Source: DASVXQ01 sp046727955 (lineage in GTDB: Bacteria > Actinomycetota > CALGFH01). From it: a stretch of DNA of 20,047 nucleotides. Numbering within the stretch: position 1 is the first letter of the stretch; each line of letters begins with the position of its first letter. The stretch covers positions 1 through 20,047 of the forward strand of contig JBKPDO010000234.1 of assembly GCA_046727955.1 (NCBI GenBank). Direction: 5' to 3'. The notes beneath the pieces were generated by a model, which was not told where the DNA came from, searched no databases, and saw only the letters and a list, made by a program, of their open reading frames with translations. Shown piece by piece: positions 1 to 6,685 of this stretch. The position numbers and the translations under genes are program-made.

Positions 1-251
1 GCGAGCGGGCGGACCCGGCCCTGCCCAAGCCCGACGAAGACCGGGAAGGTGTGCAGCGCGTGGCTGAGGTGGTCGAGCATGTGATCGCCGCGCCCGAAGA
101 TCATCCCGGGCTTGAGCACGGTCCATTCGAGCCTGGAGGCGTGCATGATCTCCTCGGAGGCGGCCAGCACCCGCTCGAGCGTGCCGGGCACGCGCCGGTC
201 GAACAGCAGCAGCGGGTCCAGGTTGCCGTCGCCGGCGTGGAACATGTTCAC
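1..251 (-). pseudogene. GlcD-like / NAD-dependent epimerase chimeric remnant (partial at window edge)
   Basis: The minus-strand frame is open from an in-frame stop near 270 to the window edge. The first possible starts are GTG at 251 and ATG at 245. About 38 residues match the FAD-linked oxidase GlcD signature (FHAGDGNLxPLLLFD, then an ERVxAAxEEIMHA helix), where the family has His before Pro but this copy has Asp. The frame then runs without a break (near 130-140) into a sequence typical of extended SDR/NmrA epimerases (WTVLKPGMIFGRGDHMLDHL, then VRPL). Those two families are not normally fused, and both pieces are truncated: GlcD lacks its whole FAD domain and the epimerase lacks its NAD-binding N-terminus. 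I read it as a deletion-derived remnant or a misassembly. The family assignments come from motif memory, not a search. Confidence 0.55.
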
Positions 252-439
252 CGCCCCAGGCCGGTCCCGGTCCGCTCACCAGTCGCCATCCGATACCTCT
301 CCGACCCGCCCCCGCTTTGCCGCTCCAGCCGGCTCTCAAGGCTACTGTAGGTGGCGCGTGACCGACCCGGTCGGCGATCATCGGCCCGGTGGACGGCGGT
401 GAGGTCCTCCAGGCGGCCGGCGAGCGGGAGCCGAGCACG

Positions 440-1192
440 ATGGACACGAGGGCGGCTGGGATGACGTTTCCTGGCGCCTCGCGCTGGCGCTTTCCTGACC
501 CGTCCACGGCGGACGAGGACGGCGTGGTCGGGTTCGGCGCCGACCTCCAGCCGGACACCCTGATAGACGCCTACCGTCAGGGAATCTTCCCCTGGCCTCA
601 CCCGGGGGTGCCGCTGCCCTGGTTCTCGCCCGACCCGCGCGGCGTCATCCCGCTCGACGGGCTGCGGGTGTCCCGCTCGCTGCGCCAGCGGCTGCGCCGC
701 TGCGGTTTCCAGAGCACCGTCGACCGGGACTTCGCGGCGGTCGTGGCGGGGTGCGCCGAGCGCCACCGAGTCGAGGGCACCTGGATCGTGCCGGAGATGC
801 AGGCGGCCTACTTTCGCCTGCATCGGCTCGGCCAGGCCCACAGCCTGGAGGTGTGGCAGGGCGACGAGCTGGTCGGCGGCCTTTACGGGATCGGGGTCGG
901 CGCCGTGTTCAGCGGCGAATCGATGTTTCACCGGGTCAGGGACGCCTCCAAGGTGGCGCTGGTCGACCTGGTCGCCCGGCTGGCCGAGGCGGGCGCCTGG
1001 CTGATCGATGTCCAGCTGGTCACCCCGCACCTGGCCAGCATGGGCGCGCGTCCAATGCCGCGCCGGGACTTCCTGGCGCTGCTGCGCCGTGCGCGCGACC
1101 TGCCCGTGCACCTGCCGGCGGAGCGGCGCCCGGTCGCCCGCCTGGCGCCACCGGGCTCCCGCTTGCCCGCCGGCCATGCGGGCTCGTCGTAA
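440..1192 (+). CDS. aat: Leucyl/phenylalanyl-tRNA--protein transferase
   Basis: This cytosolic enzyme transfers Leu or Phe from aminoacyl-tRNA to proteins with N-terminal Arg or Lys, marking them for ClpS/ClpAP degradation (bacterial N-end rule). The 250-residue length fits the family. Recognisable blocks are YRQGIFPWP (about 45-53), PWFSPDPRGVIPLD (60-73), WIVPEMQAAYFRLHRLGQAHSLEVW (115-139), GGLYGIGVGAVFSGESMFHR (146-165, with the conserved Glu of the SGESMF motif) and DVQLVTPHLASMGA (190-203). I chose ATG 440 because GGGAG lies at 426-430. ATG 389 would add 17 unconserved residues and has no clear Shine-Dalgarno, and ATG 461 is also possible. The Arg/Pro-rich tail after about residue 215 is variable. 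The gene is followed after 68 bp by the XdhC gene. Confidence 0.95.
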   Translation: MDTRAAGMTFPGASRWRFPDPSTADEDGVVGFGADLQPDTLIDAYRQGIFPWPHPGVPLPWFSPDPRGVIPLDGLRVSRSLRQRLRRCGFQSTVDRDFAAVVAGCAERHRVEGTWIVPEMQAAYFRLHRLGQAHSLEVWQGDELVGGLYGIGVGAVFSGESMFHRVRDASKVALVDLVARLAEAGAWLIDVQLVTPHLASMGARPMPRRDFLALLRRARDLPVHLPAERRPVARLAPPGSRLPAGHAGSS

Positions 1193-1260
1193 CAGAGCGG
1201 GCGCATCCACCGGCGTAACCTGATCGCCCGGGGTGTGGTGCCGGGAGAGGGGCGGTCGGA

Positions 1261-1998
1261 GTGAGCGGAGACGTGCTGGAGGCGCTGGCCGCGGCGCGCC
1301 GCGCTGGACGGCCGGTGGCGATGGGGACCACCGTGCGGACCGAGGGGGATCCGCCGTCGGCGCCGGGCAACCGGGCGCTGTTCGGGCCAGACGGTGCGCT
1401 ACTGGCGGGGACGATCGGCTGCAACGGCCTGGACCGCCGCGCCGGTCTGGACGCCGGCGAGTTGCTCGGGTCGGGCACGCGCTCGGCCATCCGCCGCTAC
1501 AGCAGCTTCGAGGGCGAGCCGGGCGAGGGCGTGGTCGAGGTGTTCCTGGAGGCCTTCGGCGGCAGGCCTGGGCTGCTGGTCGGCGGCGGCGGCCCGGTGG
1601 CCGACGCGCTGGCCGCCATCGGCGAGGTGGTGGGCCTCGCCGTGCGGGCGGAGCCGCCCGGCTCGGACGGGTTCGCCGCCGCGGCGGACGGGCTGGGCCC
1701 GAGGGACGCGGTGGTCTTCGTCGACCACGACGACCCCGACCTCGTGCCGGCGCTCACCAAGGTGCTCGGCGGCCAGATCGGTTACGTCGGGGTGATGGGC
1801 AGCAGGCGCCACACCCCGGGATTCGTCGCCAAGCTGCGCGAGGCCGGCGTCGACCTCGGCCGCCTGCACAGCCCGACCGGGCTGGACCTCGGCGCCAGAG
1901 TGCCGCCGGAGATCGCTCTGTCGATCCTGGCGGAGGTCATGGCCGTGACGAGGGGCCGCCCCGGCACCAGCCTCAGCATCGTCGAACGCGGCGCGTAA
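1261..1998 (+). CDS. XdhC/CoxI family molybdenum-hydroxylase accessory protein
   Basis: XdhC/CoxI proteins bind and help insert or sulfurate the molybdenum cofactor of xanthine-dehydrogenase or CO-dehydrogenase type enzymes. The N-terminal half (about 1-100) matches the XdhC_CoxI domain, with GNRALFGPDGALLAGTIGC around 36-54 including a conserved-looking Cys54. The C-terminal half is the XdhC Rossmann-like domain: LLVGGGGPVADALAAIGEVVGL (about 105-126), VVFVDHDDPD, YVGVMGSRRHTPGFVAKLREAG (175-196) and IALSILAEVMAVTRGRPG near the end. The GTG start has GGAGAGG at 1244-1250. The glycine-rich loop lacks the usual GxGHV His, so cofactor or nucleotide binding may differ. No molybdoenzyme subunit gene is seen in the window, so its client is probably elsewhere. 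Confidence 0.85.
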   Translation: MSGDVLEALAAARRAGRPVAMGTTVRTEGDPPSAPGNRALFGPDGALLAGTIGCNGLDRRAGLDAGELLGSGTRSAIRRYSSFEGEPGEGVVEVFLEAFGGRPGLLVGGGGPVADALAAIGEVVGLAVRAEPPGSDGFAAAADGLGPRDAVVFVDHDDPDLVPALTKVLGGQIGYVGVMGSRRHTPGFVAKLREAGVDLGRLHSPTGLDLGARVPPEIALSILAEVMAVTRGRPGTSLSIVERGA

Positions 1999-2072
1999 GC
2001 CTGGGGCTGTGCCTGGGTTGTCCCTAGGCGGGTGAGCGGCGTTCTCCCGGCCCTGCCGGACCGCTAGGAAAA

Positions 2073-2117
2073 GGCCCCGAGTCAGCACCGGCGCGGCACC
2101 GGCGGAACCTCGGGGCC
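2073..2117 (-). terminator. Strong hairpin; intrinsic-terminator-like on the minus strand
   Basis: A perfect 9-bp stem, GGCCCCGAG (2073-2081) and CTCGGGGCC (2109-2117), encloses a 27-nt GC-rich loop. Read on the minus strand it is followed directly by TTTTCC (about 2072-2067), the form of an intrinsic terminator. Read on the plus strand it is followed by CCTTCACCC, a poor U-tract, though it could still help end the aat-xdhC transcript. The better minus-strand signal suggests a minus-strand transcript ending here, although no minus-strand gene is recognised just upstream. Confidence 0.45.
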
Positions 2118-2535
2118 CTTCACCCCCCGAACGGCACCCGCTGATCCGCCCTGAGGGGGCGGACCCAGACCGCTGAAGCGGCCGGCGACCGGCCCCTGGC
2201 GGTCGCGCCCCGATCTCTGGGAGGGACCGCGGCGCATGGCCCGGCGCCACCACGCCCGACCTTGCCGTTCCCCGGCACGGGAGCTACGGCCTTGCAACCA
2301 TGCCGGTGCAACGGACTCTGCCAGACTGATCACTTCGTAGTCAATCCCCGATCCGTCGGTTTTGCCTGATGGCATGAGGAGAACCGACCAGATCGCCCGC
2401 GCCGGCATAGCGCCCGTTCGGCGCTGCCGAGCAGGGCGAGGAGCGCAGCCGGCGCGCGATAGGGTGGTGGCGCCGGCCGCTTGGCGCTCCGCGACCGGCG
2501 ACCGCCGCCGCCGCAGCGCCTTCAGGAGGACACCG
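2118..2535. other. Gene-free stretch with clustered hairpins
   Basis: No convincing coding region was found between the XdhC stop (1998) and the next start (2536). The first part is strongly structured: TCCGCC/GGCGGA arms at about 2145-2163 with a short GA-containing loop, and GCGACCG/CGGTCGC at 2185-2206. Together with the terminator-like hairpin at 2073-2117 this makes three hairpins within 135 bp. The segment 2280-2370 is less GC-rich than its surroundings and could hold a promoter for either strand. I recognised no known riboswitch, 6S, SRP, RNase P or tmRNA core. The minus-strand open frames here have no family resemblance. Confidence 0.4.
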
Positions 2536-3711
2536 GTGTCCCATGATCCACTTCGCTTGCATGACGTGGTCCGCGACGAGCTCGAGCAGCGGCGCGCCAG
2601 CGGCCACGACGTCGCCAGGGTCGAGGGGGAGGTGGAGCGGGCGCTCGAGAACGGCTCGGGCAGCGCGCTGCTGCGGGCGCTCTGGTCGGTGGAGCAGACC
2701 CAGCGGCGGCCTGACTGGCCCTACCGGGAGCCGTCGGGCTGGAACGAGATCCGCGGCCAGCTGCCGCCCGCGCCGGACCTGCCATCGCTCAGGCTCGACC
2801 AGTGGGGCCTGCTCGAGCGCCTGCAGGCCGCCTGGCAGGGGCGCGCCGCCGGCTGGCACCTGGGCACGCCGGCCAAAGGCTGGAGCCACCGCCAGATCCC
2901 ACTCGACTACACCCTGCTCGGACTGCGCGTGCTGGAGACCTACGGGCTCGAGCCCAGCACGGAGCAGGTGGCCGAGCAGTGGCTCGAGCACCTGCCCATC
3001 CTTCAGGTCCACACCGCCGAGCGGGCGGCCTACCGCAACCTGGTGCTCGGCCTGGAACCGCCGGCGACCGCCGCCTGGCGCAACCCGTACCGCGAGTGGA
3101 TCGGTGCGCAGATACGCGCCGACGCGTGGGGCTACGCATCTCCCGGCGACCCGGCCGCGGCGGCGGCGCTCGCCTTCCGCGACGCGCGCCTGTCGCATAC
3201 CGCCAACGGGATCTACGGCTCGCTGTGGACCGCGGCGTTGCTGGCGGCGAGCTTCGTCACCGTGGATCTGCGCAGTGTGGTCCAGGCCGGGCTGGGGCAG
3301 ATCCCCACCCGCTCGCGGCTGGCCGAGGGGCTGCGCGAGGTGCTCGCCCTGCACGCCGAGGGAGCGGACTGGCCGGTCGCGCTTGGGCGCGTCCGCGAGC
3401 GCTGCTCTGGCTACCACTGGATGCACGCGGTCTGCAACGCGGCCGTGGTCGCCGCCGCGCTGCTGTGGGGTGGGGGCAGCTTCGAGCGCACCGTCGACCT
3501 CGCGGTGCAGGGCGGCTGGGACACCGACTGCAACGGCGCCACAGTCGGGTCGGTGATCGGCGCCATGCACGGGCTCGGTGGGCTGCCGGCGCGCCTGGTC
3601 GACCGGCTCGGCGACCGTATCCGCGGCGCCGTCCTCGACACCGGCGGCGTGCCCGCGGCGGACCTCGCCGAGCGAACCTACGCCGTCACTCGAGCCGCGC
3701 TGGGGCGTTGA
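2536..3711 (+). CDS. ADP-ribosylglycohydrolase-family protein, probably internally shortened
   Basis: DraG/ARH-type enzymes remove ADP-ribose from proteins or small molecules using a two-metal site. The 391-residue protein starts at GTG 2536 behind a good AGGAGGA (2524-2530); an upstream ATG at 2362 would add 58 low-complexity residues. Family hallmarks are WQGRAAGWHLGTPAKGW (about 100-116), SHTANGIYGSLWTAALLAASF (220-240) and GGWDTDCNGATVGSVIGAMHG (327-347), whose Asp329/Asp331 are the C-terminal metal ligands. Between Trp116 and Tyr125 the sequence jumps straight to DYTLLGLRVLETYG. Relatives carry a longer segment there ending in an acidic DDD(I/L)NY motif. That acidic motif supplies metal ligands, so this copy may be catalytically impaired. 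It is convergent with the CGNR gene downstream. Confidence 0.82.
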   Translation: MSHDPLRLHDVVRDELEQRRASGHDVARVEGEVERALENGSGSALLRALWSVEQTQRRPDWPYREPSGWNEIRGQLPPAPDLPSLRLDQWGLLERLQAAWQGRAAGWHLGTPAKGWSHRQIPLDYTLLGLRVLETYGLEPSTEQVAEQWLEHLPILQVHTAERAAYRNLVLGLEPPATAAWRNPYREWIGAQIRADAWGYASPGDPAAAAALAFRDARLSHTANGIYGSLWTAALLAASFVTVDLRSVVQAGLGQIPTRSRLAEGLREVLALHAEGADWPVALGRVRERCSGYHWMHAVCNAAVVAAALLWGGGSFERTVDLAVQGGWDTDCNGATVGSVIGAMHGLGGLPARLVDRLGDRIRGAVLDTGGVPAADLAERTYAVTRAALGR

Positions 3712-3771
3712 CAGGAGAGGTCCCACGAACCACGAACCCGCGCAGTTCGCGTGAGCTCGCGCTAAGCCGCG

Positions 3772-4320
3772 CTAAGCCCCGGCGCCAGGGCGGTGGCGGG
3801 CGCGGAAGGCGGCCACGCTCTCGCGGTGGGCGCAGACTTCCGAGCAGAAGCGCTTGCGGCGGTTCTTGGACATGTCGACGAAGGCGTCCTGGCAGCTCGA
3901 GGAGGCGCAGATGCCGAGCCGGGCGACGCCGTAGTCGCACAGCACGATCGCCAGCCCCATGGCGGTCGCCGCCGTGAGCCGCTCGGCCAGTCCGGCTCCG
4001 GCCGGCTCGAAGTGCAGGTGGGGGTTCCCGTCGTGAGCGCGCACCCGGGGCGTGGCGCCGCCGCGCTCCAGCAGGAGGTTGATCCGGTCCGCGGCGATGC
4101 GGGCGTCAGCCGCGGCGAACACCTTCCGCAGCTCGGCGCGAAGCTCGCGCACCCGGGCGAGGTCCTCCCGGTCCGCGCGTGCGTCGTAGTCGTGCGCGCG
4201 GAGGAAGGCGCGCAGCGACGCGAGGTCCGCAAGCTGGTCCCAGCCGCTCACCGGCTGCAGCGTGTTCACCAGGTCGACCGCCAGCCGCACCGGTAGGTCT
4301 GTGTAGTGAGTGAAATTCAT
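3772..4320 (-). CDS. CGNR zinc-finger / ABATE-domain transcriptional regulator
   Basis: This is a 182-residue protein of the ABATE plus CGNR-type zinc finger family, thought to be DNA-binding regulators of stress responses. The N-terminal ABATE part includes LPVRLAVDLVNTL (9-21) and a helical RVRELRAELRKVF stretch. The C-terminal finger reads LGICASSSCQDAFVDMSKNRRKRFCS then EVCAHR, with Cys138, Cys143, Cys159 and Cys163 as zinc ligands. The tetrapeptide that names the family, CGNR, is CAHR here. ATG 4320 begins the typical N-terminus. The same frame runs upstream to 4593, but that extension is Arg/Gly-rich and unlike the family. An imperfect dyad lies just upstream of the start. It diverges from the AcoR-like regulator at 4838. 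Confidence 0.88.
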   Translation of the reverse strand: MNFTHYTDLPVRLAVDLVNTLQPVSGWDQLADLASLRAFLRAHDYDARADREDLARVRELRAELRKVFAAADARIAADRINLLLERGGATPRVRAHDGNPHLHFEPAGAGLAERLTAATAMGLAIVLCDYGVARLGICASSSCQDAFVDMSKNRRKRFCSEVCAHRESVAAFRARHRPGAGA

Positions 4321-4344
4321 TGGACGGGTCACTCGAGGTCCAGT
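4319..4344. promoter_or_regulatory. Imperfect dyad at the start of the CGNR gene
   Basis: ATTGGAC (4319-4325) and GTCCAGT (4338-4344) form inverted arms with one G-T type mismatch, and the central region contains the palindrome CTCGAG (4332-4337). It overlaps the start codon of the minus-strand CGNR regulator, a position suitable for autoregulation. There is no direct evidence of binding. Confidence 0.25.
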
Positions 4345-4593
4345 AGGGGGGTGGCGGCGGCGAGGCGGCCATGCGCCCAGGAGCGTTCGTCGTGCCGGGA
4401 CGTTCACGCACGACCGGCTGTCCAGGCCATCCCCCCGAGCCTGGTCAGCCCTTCCTCGCCGCCGCCAGCCGGCGTCCCCGCCCCGCCCCGCGTCGGCGGC
4501 TCTTCGTCGCCGCCCAGAGCGGTAAGCGGTGGTATCCGACCGCCGCGCTGTCTTGGCCCGCGCCCATGAAACGACAGACCCACCGAAATACAA

Positions 4594-4631
4594 GTCTCAT
4601 CTTGAGACAGCAGAATCCAGAGCCGTATGCT
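4594..4631 (+). promoter_or_regulatory. Promoter with an overlapping GTCTCA-TCT-TGAGAC palindrome
   Basis: A perfect 6-bp inverted repeat, GTCTCA (4594-4599) and TGAGAC (4603-4608), overlaps a -35-like TTGAGA (4602-4607). After 18 bp follows a -10-like TATGCT (4626-4631). It lies about 80-100 bp upstream of the AcoR/Fis-type regulator's original start (4708). A palindrome on top of the -35 element is a plausible autoregulatory operator. A second short palindrome, TTGGGAACCCAA, sits at 4651-4662. The rest of the 4345-4707 interval shows no gene. Confidence 0.45.
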
Positions 4632-4707
4632 TTGCCCCGGCTCTCGCTGTTTGGGAACCCAACGCCACCCGGTCTCGACGAGGGTTCATTTGAGGGAGGC
4701 GACCGGG

Positions 4708-4837
4708 ATGGTGGACTCCTACGTGGACGTGGCAGCGCGGATCGCACTGGCCCGCGAGCGGTTCCTGAGCGCTGGCGAGGAACGCGAGGGCGACGTCCGC
4801 GAGTCGATCCTCGCGCGCCGGCGCCGAGCAGCGGTGG
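4708..4837 (+). pseudogene. N-terminal remnant of the AcoR-type regulator, out of frame with its body
   Basis: ATG 4708 has a good Shine-Dalgarno (GAGGGAGG, 4692-4699). It opens a frame reading AARIALARERFLSAG and then DVRESILARRRRAAVG, which resembles the start of GAF-AcoR/Fis regulators (ARxRF...VRPEILxSWRRS...G). In relatives a GAF sensor of roughly 150-250 residues follows. Here the sequence passes almost at once into the AAA+ domain, which is read in another frame from about 4811 onward. The sensor has therefore been deleted and a frameshift separates the N-terminus from the rest. The 4708 frame continues to a stop at 4941 without family resemblance. Confidence 0.55.
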
Positions 4838-5671
4838 GTGCCGCTGCCCGGCCTGGCCGGGCGGAGCCCGGTGTGGCTCGAGGCCCGGCAGGCGGCGGTC
4901 GCGGCATGCCAGCAGGGGGCGTGGCTGCTGCTGGTGGGTGAGCCGGGCGTCGGCAAGCTGGCGCTGGCCCGGGCCGTCCACCACCATTTCCTCGCCGCTG
5001 AGCGGGTACACGTGCTGGACGCGGCCGATACACGGGACGGCGACGCCGCGGCCTGGCTCGCGAACGTGCGGCTGGAGCTGGCCGAACCGGCCGGCACGGT
5101 GGTGCTGTGCCATCTGGACCTGCTCGGTGCGACGCTGCTCGAGGCGCTCGCAGCCGCCCTCACCGACGCGTGGCAGCGGCCCTCGCCATGGGTCGTCGGC
5201 ACTCTGGCCGCCGGCGCGACCGTCGACCATACGCTGGGCCTGGTGCTCGGGCAGCTCCCCGCCTCGGTGACGGTCCCGCCGTTGCGCTACCGCATCGACG
5301 ACCTGGGCGACCTGGTGTCGGCCTTGCTGGAGCGACAGGCCGCCTCCAGGAGCGCCGGCTGCAGCTCTGAGGCCCTGCGGACGCTGCTGCGCTGTGAGTG
5401 GCCTGGGAATATCGCCCAGCTGGAGGATGTGCTGCGCCGGGCACTGGCGCCGCGCCGCGGCAGCGGCCCGATCCGGCTGGAGGACCTCCCCGTGGATTGC
5501 CGTGCGGTCACTCGGCGGATGCTGACCCGCTGGGACTGGATCGAGCGCGACGCGATCGTCAACGCGCTCGCCGAGGCCGAGGGCAACCGCTCCAGGGCCG
5601 CCGCCAGGCTCGGCATCTCCCGCGCCACCATCTACCGCAAGATCAGCGCCTTCGGCATCCGCCTCCTCTGA
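4838..5671 (+). CDS. AcoR/NtrC-like regulator lacking its sensor: degenerate AAA+ domain and Fis HTH
   Basis: This 277-residue frame begins at GTG 4838 with PLPGLAGRSPVW and a Walker A GEPGVGK (34-40). A degenerate AAA+ domain follows, with VPPLRYRIDDLGDLVSALL and LLRCEWPGNIAQLEDVLRRAL typical of the AcoR family. The GAFTGA loop needed to contact sigma-54 is absent, as in many actinobacterial AcoR-like proteins. A Fis-type helix-turn-helix closes the protein (NRSRAAARLGISRATIYRKI, about 246-265). There is no convincing ribosome binding site for GTG 4838, and the natural start appears to be 4708 in another frame, so expression is doubtful. Without the GAF domain any ligand response would be lost. 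It lies upstream of the PadR efflux operon, with no sign of shared function. Confidence 0.65.
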   Translation: MPLPGLAGRSPVWLEARQAAVAACQQGAWLLLVGEPGVGKLALARAVHHHFLAAERVHVLDAADTRDGDAAAWLANVRLELAEPAGTVVLCHLDLLGATLLEALAAALTDAWQRPSPWVVGTLAAGATVDHTLGLVLGQLPASVTVPPLRYRIDDLGDLVSALLERQAASRSAGCSSEALRTLLRCEWPGNIAQLEDVLRRALAPRRGSGPIRLEDLPVDCRAVTRRMLTRWDWIERDAIVNALAEAEGNRSRAAARLGISRATIYRKISAFGIRLL

Positions 5672-5743
5672 CCCAGCCCCCCGCCCCAGTGAACCTTGTC
5701 GGGTGCGGATGGCCCCGGATCGGGCCCTGCTCACACTCCAGGC

Positions 5744-5797
5744 TTGCGTTCTGGAGCATCTAGATATATCGTCGAGACATCGAAATCGTACGACGAT
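5744..5797 (+). promoter_or_regulatory. Probable promoter/operator of the PadR efflux operon
   Basis: This short AT-rich island stands out in GC-rich DNA. TTGCGT (5744-5749) and TATCGT (5767-5772) are 17 bp apart and could be -35/-10. The sequence TAGATATATCG resembles operators of PadR repressors that control efflux genes. Inverted arms ATCGTCG (5768-5774) and CGACGAT (5791-5797) flank a 16-bp spacer, and TCGAGACATCGA lies within it. This is consistent with autorepression of the PadR-ABC operon, which starts at 5816. Confidence 0.5.
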
Positions 5798-5815
5798 GAA
5801 TGCGAGGTGAGTGCG

Positions 5816-6685
5816 ATGCAGGTACGAGACGAGATGCCCGTGCCCTCGCCGGAGCGGCGAGGAGGTCATTCCGGCCGAGAGGGTCACCCTGGCCGAGAGG
5901 GTCACCCTGGCCGGGGAGGTCGCCCTGGCCGGGGAGGTCGCCCGCGGGTGGCCCGGGCGATCCGAACGGCGATGGCCGGCTGGACCGCCATGGCGGGCGA
6001 TGAGCGCCCGGGTCGGGGGGGATACGGACGGGACTTCCCGTTCGGCGGACAAAGCGGCCGTGGTGGCCGCGGCGGGCATGGTGAGCACGGAGGCCGCGGC
6101 GGCCGCGGCGGCCGCGGCGGCCGCGGCGGCCGTGGTGGCCGTGGTGGCCGCGGAATGGGAGGGCCCGGCTTCGGTGGGCCCTCGTTCGGGCCGCTCGGCT
6201 TCGGCGGGTTCCGTCGTGGACCTAGAGTGCGTCGCGGGGACGTCCGCGCCGCCGCCCTGGCCCTGCTGTCCGAGCAGCCGCTGAATGGCTACCAGATCAT
6301 CCAGGAGATCGCCGAGCGCAGCGAAGGCGTGTGGCGGCCGAGCCCCGGGTCGGTGTACCCCGCCCTCCAGCAGCTCGAGGACGAGGGGCTCGTCCAGTCC
6401 GTCGAGCGGGACGGGCGCCGTTCCTTCGAGCTGACCGAGGCTGGCCGCGCCCACGTCGAGGAGCACCGCGAGGAGCTCACGGCCCCGTGGGAGGCCGTGG
6501 CCGGCACCGTCACCGACGAGCTGCTCGAGCTCCGCGAGCTGGGAATGCAGCTCGCCATGGCCTTCGTGCAGGTGGCGCAGGCGGGCAGCCCAGCGCAGAT
6601 CGCCGAGGCACGCCGGGTCCTGATCGACGCCCGCCGGGCCCTGTACCGGATCCTCGCCGAGAGCGACCCGAACGAGGAGGAATGA
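5816..6685 (+). CDS. PadR-family transcriptional repressor with Gly/Arg-rich N-terminal tail
   Basis: This 289-residue repressor probably senses a drug or stress signal for the ABC exporter encoded next. ATG 5816 has GAGG at 5804-5807; an in-frame GTG at 5807 is the alternative. Residues about 10-135 are low-complexity and rich in Gly/Arg/His: four G(H/R)xGR(E/G) hexads (about 17-40) and six consecutive RGG triplets (about 94-111), then GFGG-type segments. The winged-helix PadR domain follows: DVRAAALALLSEQPLNGYQI (139-158), the SPGSVYPALQQLEDEGLV recognition region (173-190) and a C-terminal dimerisation helix. Gly-rich tails are common in PadR proteins linked to exporters. The stop overlaps the next start (ATGA), so it is translationally coupled to the ATPase. 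Confidence 0.9.
   Translation: MQVRDEMPVPSPERRGGHSGREGHPGREGHPGRGGRPGRGGRPRVARAIRTAMAGWTAMAGDERPGRGGYGRDFPFGGQSGRGGRGGHGEHGGRGGRGGRGGRGGRGGRGGRGMGGPGFGGPSFGPLGFGGFRRGPRVRRGDVRAAALALLSEQPLNGYQIIQEIAERSEGVWRPSPGSVYPALQQLEDEGLVQSVERDGRRSFELTEAGRAHVEEHREELTAPWEAVAGTVTDELLELRELGMQLAMAFVQVAQAGSPAQIAEARRVLIDARRALYRILAESDPNEEE
5864..5935 (+). repeat. Four tandem 18-bp repeats inside the PadR gene
   Basis: Four consecutive 18-bp units, of the type ggtcaccctggccgagag with substitutions, encode G(H/R)(S/P)GR(E/G) hexads. Units 2 to 4 differ at only a few bases, which indicates recent slippage or duplication in the disordered tail of the regulator. Confidence 0.85.
6095..6148 (+). repeat. Six tandem 9-bp repeats encoding RGG triplets
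   Basis: Four copies of cgcggcggc followed by two of cgtggtggc encode six uninterrupted Arg-Gly-Gly triplets in the PadR regulator. The synonymous change in the last two copies shows they share a sub-duplication. The tract is prone to length variation. Confidence 0.9.

Noticed and set aside
2341..3726. Minus-strand open frame of 461 codons
   Set aside because: It is the exact antisense of the ADP-ribosylglycohydrolase gene and has no recognisable domain.
4594..4631. Sigma-54 (-24/-12) promoter for the AcoR-like gene
   Set aside because: There is no GG-N10-GC pattern at the right place. Actinobacteria generally lack sigma-54 and the regulator lacks the GAFTGA loop.
4445..6466. Minus-strand open frame of 673 codons opposite the regulator and PadR genes
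   Set aside because: Its composition is that of an antisense shadow, with a poly-Ala run opposite the RGG repeats, and it overlaps well-supported genes on the other strand.
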